DNA of 64,000 nucleotides from Scolanthus callimorphus (Eukaryota > Cnidaria > Anthozoa > Actiniaria > Edwardsiidae). The notes under the pieces were generated by a model. That model saw only the letters and a program-made list of their open reading frames with translations. It did no database searches and was not told the DNA's origin. The first letter of the stretch is position 1; the number at the start of each line of letters is the position of its first letter. Both the position numbers and the translations under genes were made by a program. Of the stretch, positions 1-12,162 are shown piece by piece. The stretch lies in NCBI GenBank assembly GCA_033964015.1, contig CM066925.1:3733199-3797198 (forward strand). The letters run 5' to 3'.

Positions 1-1490
1 AGATGAGCAAGGATGAAGCATTCACACAAATGTTTCTGCTAAAGGATCACATGTTTACACTAAGACTCCTTTTCATTTGCGTGCTAACGAAAAAGCACTT
101 CTTTTTGGTATATGTCAAATTACGATGTTAGCTCGCCTTGACGAAAATCATCAAGCGATGAAAAAATTAAGTAGCAATGCAAGTGTGACAATCTAAAGTT
201 TATTTCAATAGAGAATGTCGATATTCGTTAATTGACTATGACGCCAATATCTTAATAAGTGTTTTGAAGTGGAGTAACAACGGGTTGGTAGTACAAGAGT
301 GGTACCGTGATTTAGCCACTATATAGCGTCTTTCTCGGGTAAATATTTGACTACATAAGCATTAGGCAGTTGCATTAGCTAGCCTGTTTAGTTGTTTTTT
401 TTTATGTATTTAACTGTAAATGTAAGAGAAATGGCGAATAAATTGAAATTGGAAAATTGAAATTGCATTTGACTTAATATCCACACCTCGAGTTCTTTGA
501 GGACGGCAGTCTGAAATTTCCTCTAGCAGGGAAAAATACCAGTGTCTCTCCCAACTCGTGTCTCTCCCAACATCACGCGTGCTCTATTGCGCTGATAAAG
601 CCATAGAAAGTTGTGCTCTAATGCTTAACTAGTAGTATCGTCGCTGTATATCCGACCCTAAATTGCTTTTGGGCAATGCTCAAAACTTCTGGCGCATATC
701 ATTTTCAATGCTAAAATAAAAGATCTTCCGTACTTGTACTATCTAAGTGGTTGCTAGCGACTCCATTTTCCGAGAGGAGAGGATCAAGAAGATGACCAGG
801 GGAATAAATGGAATGGCCCTGAATTTGCCCTTCAATGACTTTTAACGGCGTACCAGAGTGAATGTTAATATACCTTTTTACCAATACGGTGGCCATCTTG
901 AATTCTAAAGAATGGGATGACCAGGGTGCAAAGTCACCAAAAGGTTGAACGACGTGATTTTTTTTCTATAATTATCCGCGTGGGTATTCATTATCGTAAA
1001 AGGTTGTTTGCTTTTAGATGTTTACTCACTTGAAAGCTTTGGGAATAACTTAAAACTCATCCAGATGGCTGTGCATATACTATAAAAATTTTTCAGCGTT
1101 TGCACCATGGGCATCCAATAAAATTTGTTGCTTGAACTATAGAATCCAAGATGGCCCGTATCAGTAAAAAGGTCTATTGTGCTACAAGTAGCCTAGCTCA
1201 TTCGAAGTCTAGGGTGTCCTCTGAATCCTGGCTCTCAACTTCCTTGGACGCAGCTGTGTGCCGCTTCTCTCTGGGGATCACTTGCAACGACGACACATCA
1301 CCTTCTTGTTGAAGTGCAGGCAGACATGGCATCAGCTAAAAATAAATAAATAAAAAATGCCTTTAGGCCTCGAAATATCCGGAGTTGAAAAAATAACTCA
1401 AATTTGCCCATAAAATGGTCAAATAGGTTTCATAGATTTGGTCGTAGCAAGTTCTGGTAAGCAACCAACACCCACTTTTCTAGTATGTGA
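1..1490. other. Gene-free stretch, no recognised feature
   Basis: No coding exon, RNA gene or clear repeat structure is visible. A 22-base word at 607-628 recurs exactly at 17047-17068, so part of this stretch belongs to a dispersed repeat. Confidence 0.5.
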
Positions 1491-1494
1491 CTGC

Positions 1495-1592
1495 CAGTGG
1501 TCGCTTACGAGAACCCTTCTCGTAAGCGACCAGCTCCGTTAACGACCACAATTTCAATCCCCGAGGTGGTGGCTTACGGCAGCTTTGACTGC
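1495..1592 (+). repeat. Right-end fragment of the GTAAGCGACC inverted-repeat element
   Basis: The stretch matches, in order and orientation, the last 100 bases of the complete element at 27387-27930, including TCTCGTAAGCGACCAGCTCC and the GAGGTGGT block. It ends in a decayed terminus (AGCTTTGACTG against AGCTTCGACTGTA in the complete copy). Confidence 0.7.
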
Positions 1593-1621
1593 ATGGCTGA
1601 CCATCCACGGTACTACAGATG

Positions 1622-1803
1622 TTTGAGGTTACTGAGAACCTTCGCGGCACGTCCTCGGAAAAACAATCATACACACCCTTAGTTTAACCAAAACATGTCA
1701 ACCTATATATCGTACCAACCTATATATCGTAGGTCGACATGTTTTGGTTAAACTAAGGACGTGTATGAATTTGTTTTCGAGGTTCTCAGTAACCTTAAGA
1801 ACG
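1622..1803. repeat. Inverted-repeat element with ~85-base arms
   Basis: Arms at about 1625-1712 and 1722-1800 are reverse complements, from GGTTACTGAGAACCT through AACCAAAACATGTC to a centre of repeated CCTATATATCGTA. A diverged single arm recurs near 31735-31790. Probably a non-autonomous DNA transposon. Confidence 0.75.
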
Positions 1804-2137
1804 GGGAGTATTGTATGCAACCTGACCTAAATCGTGTAGAAATTTTATTGCAGTTCTTTCGGTTGGTTGGTAAGAAAAGGTATTGTAAAATCCAAAAGAG
1901 GTTGAGCAATTTATAGATGGTTATCTGACATACAGTTAGATGTGGGCAGATTCTCTAATATCTTTAAAATGAGCATTTGTCTCTTTTTTGGGGGGTGGAG
2001 ATGGGGGTGTAAATCATAACAATTTAAAAAAAACAGTTGTGGGTCACCATTTACTGTGAACTACTCAAAAAACATTAGCAGATTAGGTTCTTACCCAATC
2101 TAGTTGCACTATGAGTTTATATCCAAGCCAGGTAATA
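1804..2137. other. Gene-free stretch
   Basis: No gene or repeat structure recognised apart from a short G-rich run near 1989-2010. Confidence 0.4.
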
Positions 2138-2396
2138 TCAGTTTTTAGTATGTACCAAATCAATGAATAGTCATTTTCACGAGCTCTGATTGGTTCCTGA
2201 AATAGTAGATATCAAACACGTAATAACTGTTTTGAGAAAACTCTCAAAATGGTGGCTCATTTCGGGTGCGATACTGTGTTTTGAATTTTTTAATCACCAT
2301 ATTTTATTCTACTGATTTGGTATATACTAAAACAACTATCCTCAACTATCCCTCAAGGTCGGCGCCTAGCGGTGGATATATACCTCAATGCTTCAT

Positions 2397-2432
<36 letters not shown>

Positions 2433-2452
2433 TGGGGGATAGTTGTTAAATA
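2138..2452. repeat. Inverted-repeat element related to 54822-55250
   Basis: The block from TACCAAATCAATGAATAG to GGGGGATAGTTGTTAAA is the diverged reverse complement of 54822-55123. It ends in a hairpin whose two strands both carry GTGGATATATACC. It reads as a ~310-bp non-autonomous DNA transposon seen three times in this window. Confidence 0.75.
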
Positions 2453-4130
2453 TCATGATTTACTGTACATCTTTACAGTGTCTAACTTGAATCCTCTGTT
2501 ACCTTTTCTTCAGTTGCCCCTTTCCCAGGCTGACATTGCGTATACTTTCATCTGTTTTGTAGCATTTTTTGAAGCCATAACTTTGCCTTTGACTCATTGT
2601 TTCTCGGCTGAGAGATGGCACAGTAGCATCAATCTGAAATAATAATTATTGTAAGAATGTATTGAAGAACTACACTGCGACCAGCTACACTCATCAAGTT
2701 GACTATTTGACTAATAGAAAATGAGAATGAGTAGTCTAGTTGTTTTAGTAGAAATCCAATATAGCATAACTACCTTCGAGTTGCTGCTAAAACATGATTT
2801 TAGAAAGTTGTGTGCCAGCGTTTTTGCTACTCACTATCTATTTAACAATTAGACCTCAAGCTCGAAAGGGCTACAGACCAATAGCCCATAGGAAGGCCGC
2901 AGGCCGAAAGAATAACGCAACTAGTTGGACAAAAAAACGTGAAACATTGTGTTGAAATATCACCAGAAACCTTGACAAAACAAGAGCGACCGCCATTGTT
3001 TTCATGCTCTGCAATGTAATAGCTCCAATGAGAGCTCTGAGCCCATTTTCCACATACACAAATTCTTTTTTTTCATTGATGAATTGATGAACTTATGCTT
3101 GAAATGGATACTGAAATATGTATATTAATTTAGTGACTGTTGGACGTTGCTTTGCGTTGTTTTAAATGTCAATAAAGTTATAATTATTATTCATTCCATT
3201 GGATAAAGGTATCCAGAGAAATTCTGTTCTGTTTCTGTTCCTGAAAGTATGGATAGTGTTATCCCAGGGTAAACTAGCGGATAAATTTATCCAACCTCGC
3301 GATCGAGGAGTGGACTCAATTCGCCACATGTCAGCCCTTCTAAACATGTGCATAACATACATGTACAGTCGTTCGGTTAACAGAAAACATTTTGGTGCAC
3401 TAAAGCACTCCAAGTTTACCATAGTTATGCAAACATCACCATTCTGGCTGACTAACTCTGATGTTTGAACAGCCAATTAGCAAACTTTTTAGTGTCATTC
3501 GCCTTTGTCACATAAGCGTCATCTTGGATTTTTCCGCCGACTTATTCAGCATGGAAACGAGGCCAAATGGGGTGCTTACCATTGGTCACGAAAAACCGGT
3601 ATCGGTTGGGATTCCAATGGTACAGCATTTCGGTTGGTACGAGATGTTCAGCTTTAGAGGTTGTCTAGCCGTTCCAGTTGGAACAAACCGAATGATTTGT
3701 ACTTTTGGTACTCCAACCGGTTTTATGACCAAATTAGGTAGCCGAACCAAAATGTGAATGGCAAGCACCATTCCACTCGGTATTTCATCCCAACCGGGAT
3801 ATTTTGTACCATTCGACGCTGATCAAACCAACCGGTTTTCCTTTACCAATGGTACAAAAGTTGACTAGGCTACCAAAAAGTACTCCTTTATTGTTTAAGA
3901 ACCAAAAAGTTGACTGGTTCACTTTTTTCTGCTTTGCCGGGTCATTCTGTCATTCTGCAAACAAAATGGCGGCGCGTGACAAAGGCGAATGTGTTCACGC
4001 TTAAACGACTATATCAGTCTTTTGTACTTTAATCGATTGCGCAAAATGGGGCCGACTAAGTGGCTAATGCTTACTCATAGCAGGGAATTTACGTGACGTT
4101 GATGATTCAAATCTGATCGATCAAAACGTC
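2453..4130. other. Gene-free stretch with degenerate ACCGGT-type repeats
   Basis: No gene is supported. About 3560-3880 is rich in short related words (ACCGGT, CGGTTGG, CAATGGTAC) on both strands, suggesting an old palindromic element. The small ORFs here overlap on both strands and have no splice or family support. Confidence 0.4.
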
Positions 4131-4139
4131 GATAAACGT

Positions 4140-4835
4140 AGCTTAGAGGTTTCAGCTTTCCATTTGGCAAAAAATCCCGGAATTTTCGGTTAGAAGTCAA
4201 ATGGAAAGCGCCAAACCCGGGGAAAAGTTTCGGAAATTTGGGACAACCTTTGGGGCGCTTTCCATTTGGCAAAAAATCCCGGAATTTTCGGTTAGAAGTC
4301 AAATGGAAAGCGCCAAACCCGGGAAAAAGTTTCGGAAATTTGGGACAACCTTTTGAGCTTACCCCAAAAGTGGGAATTTTCGGAGAACTCGAAATTTCCG
4401 GGAATTTGTCCCTTTCCATTTGATTTCTGACCGAAATTCCCGGAAATTCCGGGTCAAATGGAAAGCGGTGCAGACCGTTCTCGGACTTTCGTCCAATCGT
4501 GGCTGTTCTCGTGAATTACCGGATTGAGACCTTTCCATTTGACTCAGAGAACTACTGGGAATTCAAAACGGGATTTTTTGCCAAATGGAAAGCGCCCAGT
4601 TTACCCCAAACGTGGGAATTTTCGGAGAACTCGGAATTTCCGGGAATTTGTCCCTTTCCATTTGATTTCTGACCGAAATTCCCGGAAATTCCGGGTCAAA
4701 TGGAAAGCGGTGCAGAACGTTCTCGGACTTTCCTCCAATCGTGGCTGTTCTCGTGAATTGCCGGATTGAGACCTTTCCATTTGACTCAGAGAACTACTGG
4801 GAATTCAAACTGGGATTTTTTGCTAAATGGAAAAC
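4140..4835. repeat. Tandem block of ~99-bp and ~240-bp GGGAATTTCC-rich units
   Basis: About 4156-4254 is repeated almost exactly at about 4256-4354. About 4378-4560 is repeated at about 4616-4800. Every unit is built from TTTCCATTTG and CCCGGAATTTTCGG words in both orientations, so ORFs open on both strands are by-products. Confidence 0.8.
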
Positions 4836-6090
4836 AAAGAAGTCTTCAAGCCAGACATGCCTACAATATGCTCTAAGCAGGATACAAATGCTATTTAACT
4901 TAGTTTTAAGGAGCAGATCATACCTGCATATAGCGTCATTTTCTTCATTCCTTACGCCTACGGTCGAAGATTCTTCTTCTGTTGAAATTGTCCGTTGGAA
5001 TTCCAGGAACTTGACCGTTTGAACCGCTCGTGAGTGCTGATTGGCTAACCAGAAACATTCTTCTTAGTGATTGGCTAACAATATAAACAACGAAGTTGGG
5101 CCAGCGGTCACGACCCACCGAAAAATGGCGGTTGGGAACACTCGAGTCGAAGGTTTTCAGGGATAAATCCATGCATGTTCTTGTCGTTTGTTTGGCTGTA
5201 TGGAAGGGCGAATTAATAAGCAAATCGATTATTTGCAAAGTTTCAATAGCCAGGCTAAAACCGTTAGTGAGTTAGTTAAACCTTGGAGAAATTGATTAAG
5301 ATAGACTCAGATCTGGATGGATGTGGGATTATGCTAAACTGCAAAGCTGAACAAGCTTACTTACGATCTGCAAAGAAAGATATTTGAGAGATTGGAGAGA
5401 AGGATGTTTTGCTCTAACCTGGAAATGAAATCATGACTTCTCGATGAGGTTTACATGGCTCTTAAATGGAGATCGAAAGCAATTTAAAAATCATGCCATG
5501 CTTGCTGTTCTTGAAGCTTGAACAGAGTGGTTTTTGGCTGTAAAGCTGCATACCGAGCGCATGGCGATGTAGTTTGTTGAAGTATAACAAGGTAAGACTT
5601 AAGACATCAAGTTGGCAAACTAACAATCGTTTGACATCAACAAGTTAGGGTTTTAAGTGACATAAAAAAGCAATGTAAATGTAGGAACATAATATGCATT
5701 CCTACAGGATTCAAAGTAGCAGCTGGCTACTGGTAGAACTGATTTATTACTGCATATTATGGCATATATGACATTAAGAATAGACCTAGTGGGAGCCTCC
5801 CCAACACAAATTTCGGGCACCAATAAACTTGAATTGAGGGTATGAAAGGACACAAGTGGTAGTCGCCTCAATAATTCACAATGTAATTATTTCATACCAT
5901 AAGGGACTGGTCATAAACTAGAGGGTGGGAGGGCTGGTGCATTATTTAGGTCTACATGTTTTTGTGAAGCCCTCCCCTGACAAGATGCACGAAAAATGTT
6001 GGCCCTCCATGCAGTGACATATTTAATGGTGACTTTCCCCCATCATTCACCAGATTTAGATATTGCTAAAAAGACATTTTTAAAATCTAC
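4836..6090. other. Gene-free stretch
   Basis: No convincing exon or repeat was recognised. Confidence 0.4.
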
Positions 6091-6096
6091 TTTCAG

Positions 6097-6366
6097 CAGG
6101 TTATAATAGCAGTGCAAGATTCAATATGTCTTTCATACCCGAAAGCTACTTCATCTGTGTATGTTTTACATAGACATTATCTTGCTCAAATCCCAGATAA
6201 TGATTATCTTGCCAATTTGAATATTGCTTACATTGATAGGTATTGGCAGAAACATATAAGTGAGTTGAAACATGTAACCGTGCAACAACCTGCGAACAAC
6301 TTGCGATCAATAAACACCATATTTGGAAAGCATCAGGTTCTTCATTTAGCCAATCAGCAACAGGAG
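6097..6366 (+). CDS. Candidate internal coding exon, function unknown
   Basis: A possible internal exon of 90 codons, phase 0 at both ends. It is preceded by a pyrimidine-rich acceptor (CTACTTTCAG, ending 6096) and followed by GAG|GTTT, a weak donor. In-frame stops lie just outside both splice sites (TAA at 6067, TGA at 6370), so the open stretch fits the splice sites closely. The translation is ordinary-looking soluble protein with helix-prone segments (residues such as YIDRYWQKHISELKHV). I do not recognise the family. No neighbouring exon was found, so it would belong to a gene with long introns or be a relic. Spurious openness cannot be excluded. Confidence 0.3.
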
Positions 6367-6582
6367 GTTTGATTCATCATATTTTCTAAAAATAATGCGT
6401 GTGAACTCCTCACAACAGATCAAAAGCACAAAATGAGTAATATTTCATATCTCAGAGCTTAGTTCACTGTTTTAATTCCATGCTCAAAATATATTCTCGT
6501 AATATGATTGGCTGATTTGCCATAGTAAATAAGAGTGTGCAGACAACGCTGTTTGCATCAACACGCGTGTGTTCACTTCTAA

Positions 6583-7336
6583 GGGAGCATTCATTATTTA
6601 TGCCAGGGGGTGGGCTGGCAAGATTTTTCCTTCAGCCCCAAAAAATTCTTGACCCCCCTACAAGTATCAAACAATAAAAACCTCAAAACCCCCTTTGACA
6701 ATTTTTATAATAATGATACCCCCCACACTTAGATCAGGACGAAATGTTGGGACATCTCAATACCAAGTAGATCATTTCCTGTATTTTTAGGACATTTCCT
6801 GCGTGCATGAACAGTTTGTTGCAATTTTACAGGCGTGCATCCTCTTGTATCCATATGTTGAATTAAAGCCTGGGGGGTACTCCCTTACAAGAGCTATATA
6901 GGCATGTGCCGCTAAACGGGGTCCCGATTTCTTCCTCCAGCCAATAGAATGGGGTACCGTTTAGGAACCGTCTTATGGAATGGGGTATGATAATGAAGAC
7001 CACCCAGTAAAATCTTCAAGGAAGTGACCCGGCGGTCACATACTGTTTTATTAAATGTAAAGAATTCAACAAGTAACATTCTATTACAGATAAAACCGTA
7101 ACAACAACAATTTTGATTTACAGTTATAATTAATTTCTCTTTAGAACGGGGTCTCATTTTCGGTGCAAAAACAATTGAACAGGGTAGCTTTTCTTCCGTC
7201 ATAAAACGTAGATGACCCCTCACAATTGTTTTCATTTTTTCTGGTGACCCCCTACTTGAATGTGCCAAATTTAACATCCCCCCCCCCTTAATTCTTGCCA
7301 GTCCACCCCCTGGCATAAATAATGAATGCTCCCCAA
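6583..7336. mobile_element. ~750-bp non-autonomous element with ~42-base terminal inverted repeats
   Basis: The left end, GGGAGCATTCATTATTTATG, is the reverse complement of the right end CATAAATAATGAATGCTCCC. The match continues for about 42 bases with two or three differences (CCAGGGGGTGG... against ...CCACCCCCTGG). No transposase is encoded. Internal sequence near 6866-7040 resembles blocks near 22895-22985 and 24370-24560. Confidence 0.8.
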
Positions 7337-8525
7337 ACCAATGCAAAACAGTTCGAATGCATGTGCAATCCCCATTGGTCTTATATGAATTTTGATTGGC
7401 TGCACGCAAGGGCATTGTTTTCTATGGTGTTTAGTGATTGCAAGTTGTTCGCTGGTTGTCACATCAGATTCATTTGTCTATGACACGTTTCAACTAAGTT
7501 ATATGTTTCTGGTATTGGTAAATATGCTAGTCCGAAGGTGACAAAAAAACAAGTTTACTTTTTTATAACTACTTTGGAGTCTTTCACATCAAGTATCGTT
7601 TCTATGACAACAAGTCACTCACATTTTTACAAATATCATAAAGGACGCTCTTATCTCAAATAATCCTGTTTGATTTGCGTGAGTATGCAGTACCATAACT
7701 ATTACTCAAACAGAGCAGTGAGATGTACCGTGCCGCGGTCCGCAACGTTATGCTTTTAAAAAAAAACAGCAGGCCAGGTTCTGTGCCGCGTCCTTGTCGC
7801 CATCGTACCTTTATCACAAAGCTCCGCCCTCGAAAAAGCGGACGCAGTTTTGGTGTGGCCATTTTCTGGGAAGGCCATGAGAACATTAAGACGACTTAAT
7901 TGGAAATCTGTAATAAATATTGAATTGTTCCTCAGCTGTAAACAAAAGAAACTACTCATAGTTCATTAGCTGTTGTGACAACATTGTACAGTAAAACTAA
8001 TCATCGAAGAAACAAATAGTTTGACACTCACTCGCGCAGCGCTTGTTCGTAAAATATTATTTTACCAGTAATATCCTCTTAATTTATTATTTATTTATTT
8101 TCTCGATTTTCCTTCCGCAGATCTACACGGGATCTTACAGGACGAAGCGCATTTTGCGACCTCGCAAGTGACACTATATTCAGCTTGTCAGTAGAGGACA
8201 CCGTCGACCGACATTTACGCAAAATAGACAGTATGACTACTACCGAAGTATGGCATTAGTTTAGATTGGGGCTTAATGAATCGTCGAGCCTCAAGCGTTC
8301 TATAAGACAATCCGTTTCACGTTTTCGAACGCCGCATCACGGGTATCACCCTAATTGTACTGCCGGCTTATGCAGAAAATTGGTACTGGGCGTACTTGAG
8401 TCAACAACCACCAGGAATATTGCAAATAAAGCGATTGGCGCAGGTTTATGGACACATGCGTTTCTTTCTGATGGTAAAGTGAACAAGCGCACTCCATGTA
8501 GTTGACAATAGTTTATTTGGAGAGT
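7337..8525. other. Gene-free stretch
   Basis: Nothing recognised except an A/T-rich low-complexity run (TTATTATTTATTTATTTT) near 8090. Confidence 0.4.
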
Positions 8526-8529
8526 CTTC

Positions 8530-9490
8530 CAATCTTAACTCTGTGCAGCTCATCTTCGCTCGCCTTTTCGTACAAAGTTGTTTGAGACCGGAGCGCAGAG
8601 CGCAAAAATGTGTGTCAGCCCGGAGCAGAGCGTACAAATTCGTGCAGCTCATCTTTGCTCGCCCTTTCTCGAAAATTTGTGTAAGCCCACAGCAGAGCGC
8701 ACAAATTTGTGCAGCTCATTTTTGCTCGCCTTCTCGCACAAATTTGTGTGAGTCCGAAGCATAGCGCACAAATTTGTGCAGCTCCTCTTTGCTCACCCTT
8801 TTCGCACAAATTTGTGTGAGCCCGCAGCGCAGCAGAGCGCACAAATTTGTGCAGCTCATCTTTGCTCGCCTTCTCGCACAAATTTGTGTGAGTCCGAAGC
8901 ATAGCGCACACATTTGTGCAGCTCCTCTTTGCTCACCCGTTTCGCACAAATTTGTGTGAGCCCGCAGCGCAGCAGAGCGCACAAATTTGTGCAGCTCATC
9001 TTTGCTCGCCTTCTCGCACAAATTTGTGTGAGCCCGGAGCATAGCGCACAAATTTGTGCAGCTCCTCTTTGCTCACCCTTTTCGCACAAATTTGTGTGAG
9101 CCCGCAGCGCAGCAGAGCGCACAAATTTGTGCAGCTCATCTTTGCTCGCCTTCTCGCACAAATTTGTGTGAGTCCGGAGCATAGCGCACAAATTTGTGCA
9201 GCTCCTTTTTGCTCACCCTTTTCGCACAAATTTGTGTGAGCCCGCAGCGCAGCAGAGCGCACAAATTTGTGCAGCTCATCTTTGCTCGCCTTCTCGCACA
9301 AATTTGTGTGAGTCCGGAGTATATCGCACAAATTTGTGCAGCTCATCTTCGCTCGACATTTCGCACAAATTTGTGTGAGCCGGCAACAGACCGCACAAAT
9401 TTGTGCAGCTCGCTTCGCTCGCCAGCTTTTCGCACAAATTTGTGCAGCTCATCTTCGCTCGACATTTCGCACAAATTTGTGTGAGCCGGC
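8530..9490. repeat. 140-bp palindromic satellite (GCACAAATTTGTGC core)
   Basis: About twenty copies of the palindromic core ACAAATTTGT occur roughly every 30-45 bases. They are organised into a 140-bp higher-order unit, with equivalent points at 8774, 8914, 9054 and 9194. The core alternates between GCACAAATTTGTGCAGCTC and GCACAAATTTGTGTGAG contexts. The left edge (8530-8700) and right edge (9330-9490) are diverged. Several frames are open on both strands because the unit length is not a multiple of three and the unit lacks stops; none of these is a gene. Confidence 0.95.
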
Positions 9491-11689
9491 AACCTGGCAG
9501 AGGCACACCTTTCTTGAGTGTCTGTACAATGTTTATGTGGAAAGGCTGATCAGCTGCAATGTGTATTTCAGGGTTCAAAAATTCGATGTTAAAAGGACAA
9601 CCTTACGTACATTTGTGTAATATATTGGATAATTATAGGGCTAGATAAAATTGAACATTTTCCTTATATATCTTTGTAAGCATTGCTGCTCCAATTCGCA
9701 CAGTTGAAAGGTTGATATAGTTTTTGATAACTACTTGATGTGTTATTGAAATCGGGCAACAAAATAAAGAGATTACGCTGTATCAAAGTGTCCAGTTCTT
9801 AATTGCCATCAGTGCTTTAGCGAAACCTGCGCTTCTGAACTTGCGATATCGTACATGTCAGACAAACACTTCGTATGTACGACAAATTCGTCCAAAGGAG
9901 ATAACACAAGCAGTACGTTGTTATGATGAAACGGCACGAAAATAGTGTCCTCAAATTTAGCAAAGGACAATGTCATAGCCTTGCTGTGAAAACTGGTCAT
10001 TTTGTGATAAGATGTATAGAGCAACCACCATTGAAAGCCCCTTTCTGATATTCTGATAAAGTGTATATCTTGCACAAACTACGACATCCACGAATAGACC
10101 GATATTGGACAAAAAATTTTTTAATATTTAAAAGTGTCCATTTTGGCATAAATTAAAGAAAGTGCAAAAGTGCAAAAATTGATTTTAGGTTGTTTAAGTG
10201 TCATGCAAAATGGTATCTAAAATCATATGATTTTGAAATTTTGAATTTCGTCCTTAGAGCGAAGATATAAAGCATTGTTAAATTGTGACGTCATAATCTA
10301 TGACGTCATGAGTATACATCTTTTGGATTTTAAACACGGAAAATAGATGATCGAAAATGGAAATGTTTGCAATTATTTTGTAGTCAACTAGTATAACCTA
10401 TATACTAAGATACTTGTATGTGCAATGATGTTACCAAGTAATAATTAATTATTTTGTAAACTTTTTCAAACTGTTAAGGTAGATCCAGTCTTATACAAAT
10501 CATGAAAAAATCATAACTTAGCTATTATAAATCCTAAAAGCAAACGGTTTTCGACTTTTAGCTTTTTTTGTTGAAATCTATCATTGCCGCTACAAAAAAC
10601 AAGCAGATTCAACATTACGAAAAATGGTCCAATAAATACGTTATCGCCAGTGACGTCACAATCACCATGGTGACCACTCAATACATGAAAAATGTTTGAC
10701 TCCATAATGTCATCCAGTGTACGAAGTTTGGTAAAAATAGACACAAGGGGTAGAAAGTTATGGCGACATTTGATTTTTGGTCACTTTTGATGACTCATTT
10801 AGGGGGGTGGTTGGCCCCAGCGTGAATTTAAGTAAAATGGCAGAAAACAAAACCAAAAACCAAAGTGGCTTTTGTAATATTTCAACAAACCTAGCTTCTG
10901 ACACAAGTTTGAAGGAAATCGGCTGACCCCCACTTTTTTGACCTGGAACACTTTCTCAGACCATGACCCTTAAGTGCATGTAATTTACAATATACCTATA
11001 TATCAAGTTGTTTATTTATTTTGGTATATAGCCTTTTCAAGAAACGTTGTCGGTGCCCAAGAGAAAAGACCAAAGAGTAGACCGAAAGTGAGCATGGGAC
11101 TGCGAGGACAGAAGTAATAGAATAGATTTCAGAAAATGTATTTTCCCTGATGTTTACAGTTTTGATAAGCAGATTTTGATTTTCCCCCCGCTAACAAGAA
11201 ATGTGTTCGAGAAAAAAAGGTTGCTTCCAAATGCGTGCTCTAATTATTTCTCCAACCCAAATTCATGTTGGCACGTGCTTAGAGAGCTTTTACGTCAGAG
11301 GATTCAAAACATTTCGCTACGGTTCTCTCGTGTAGAAAGCCCCGAAAAAAAAGACGAAGCGATATTATTCGCCAACGAAGGTCTTCACTGCACGGCGCAG
11401 GCATGATTCGTCTCTGAAACTGTATATTTTGTGTACAGTAATAATGCAATTTGCACACGGTTTCAGACGTCTAAATTTGTTGAAACTGTGCTTGGAACCA
11501 CAATAGAGGACAGAGGGAATATAGTAGGCCATTCTTGGAAATTTACATTCGAGAGGGTTTTCAAGCGAATTTGGCAAGTAAAAGACTCGAGGATTTTCAA
11601 AGTGAACTATTGACACCATATTGAGGTGTGTTTTGACTTACGATTTGGTAATTATTGTCGCTGAAAATATTGAAAACGCGGTCACCCCT
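9491..11689. other. Gene-free, old repeat-derived stretch
   Basis: No gene is supported. About 10060-10980 carries TGACGTCA words (10280-10310, 10650) and GGGGGG runs. The style resembles the element at 12359-13310 but I could not define its ends. Confidence 0.4.
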
Positions 11690-12095
11690 GTTGCTTTCTC
11701 CAAAGATAGCAAAAGAGAAGAAGAGAGAAGAAATAGGATTTCAGGTGGAATATACGAATGACTTGTACAAGGGTTGATATAGGGGTGGCGAGAGGGCCCA
11801 GGGGATTGTTTCTGGAAATGGCCCGGAATTTGCTGGACCGATTAATTTTCGGGGTGTGGTTTTTCTGGCGCATTAGGAGTCCCGAAAAAAAATTTGTTTC
11901 TCGAAACTCCCAACTCTCTCTAAAGATAGCAAAGAGAAGGAGAAGAGAGAAGAAATAGGGATTACAGGAGGAATATACGAATGACTGCTAGAAGGGCGGA
12001 TCTAGGGGTAGTGAGGGGGCCCAGGTGGTCGTTTCTCGAAATCGCCCGATAATTTCCCCCCAAAAAATCGTTTCTCGAGACTCCCAACGCCCAAC
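11690..12095. repeat. ~235-bp direct tandem duplication
   Basis: About 11700-11900 (AGATAGCAAAAGAGAAGAAG ... GTTTCTCGAAACTCCCAAC) is repeated in diverged form at about 11932-12090, both copies containing GAATATACGAATGACT and GGGCCCAGG. No coding role is seen. Confidence 0.75.
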
Positions 12096-12162
12096 TTTCG
12101 AAGACACTACCTTCGCGCCGTTTACAACAAACTCTCCCAAAAAAGCTTGCATCAATAGGCCT

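Noticed and set aside
8530..9490. Possible CRISPR-like regular repeat array
   Set aside because: The spacers are as conserved as the repeats, the unit is a satellite, and the context is eukaryotic.
8543..9620. Many ORFs of 60-116 codons on both strands
   Set aside because: All fall in the 140-bp satellite and are frame-permuted versions of the same unit.
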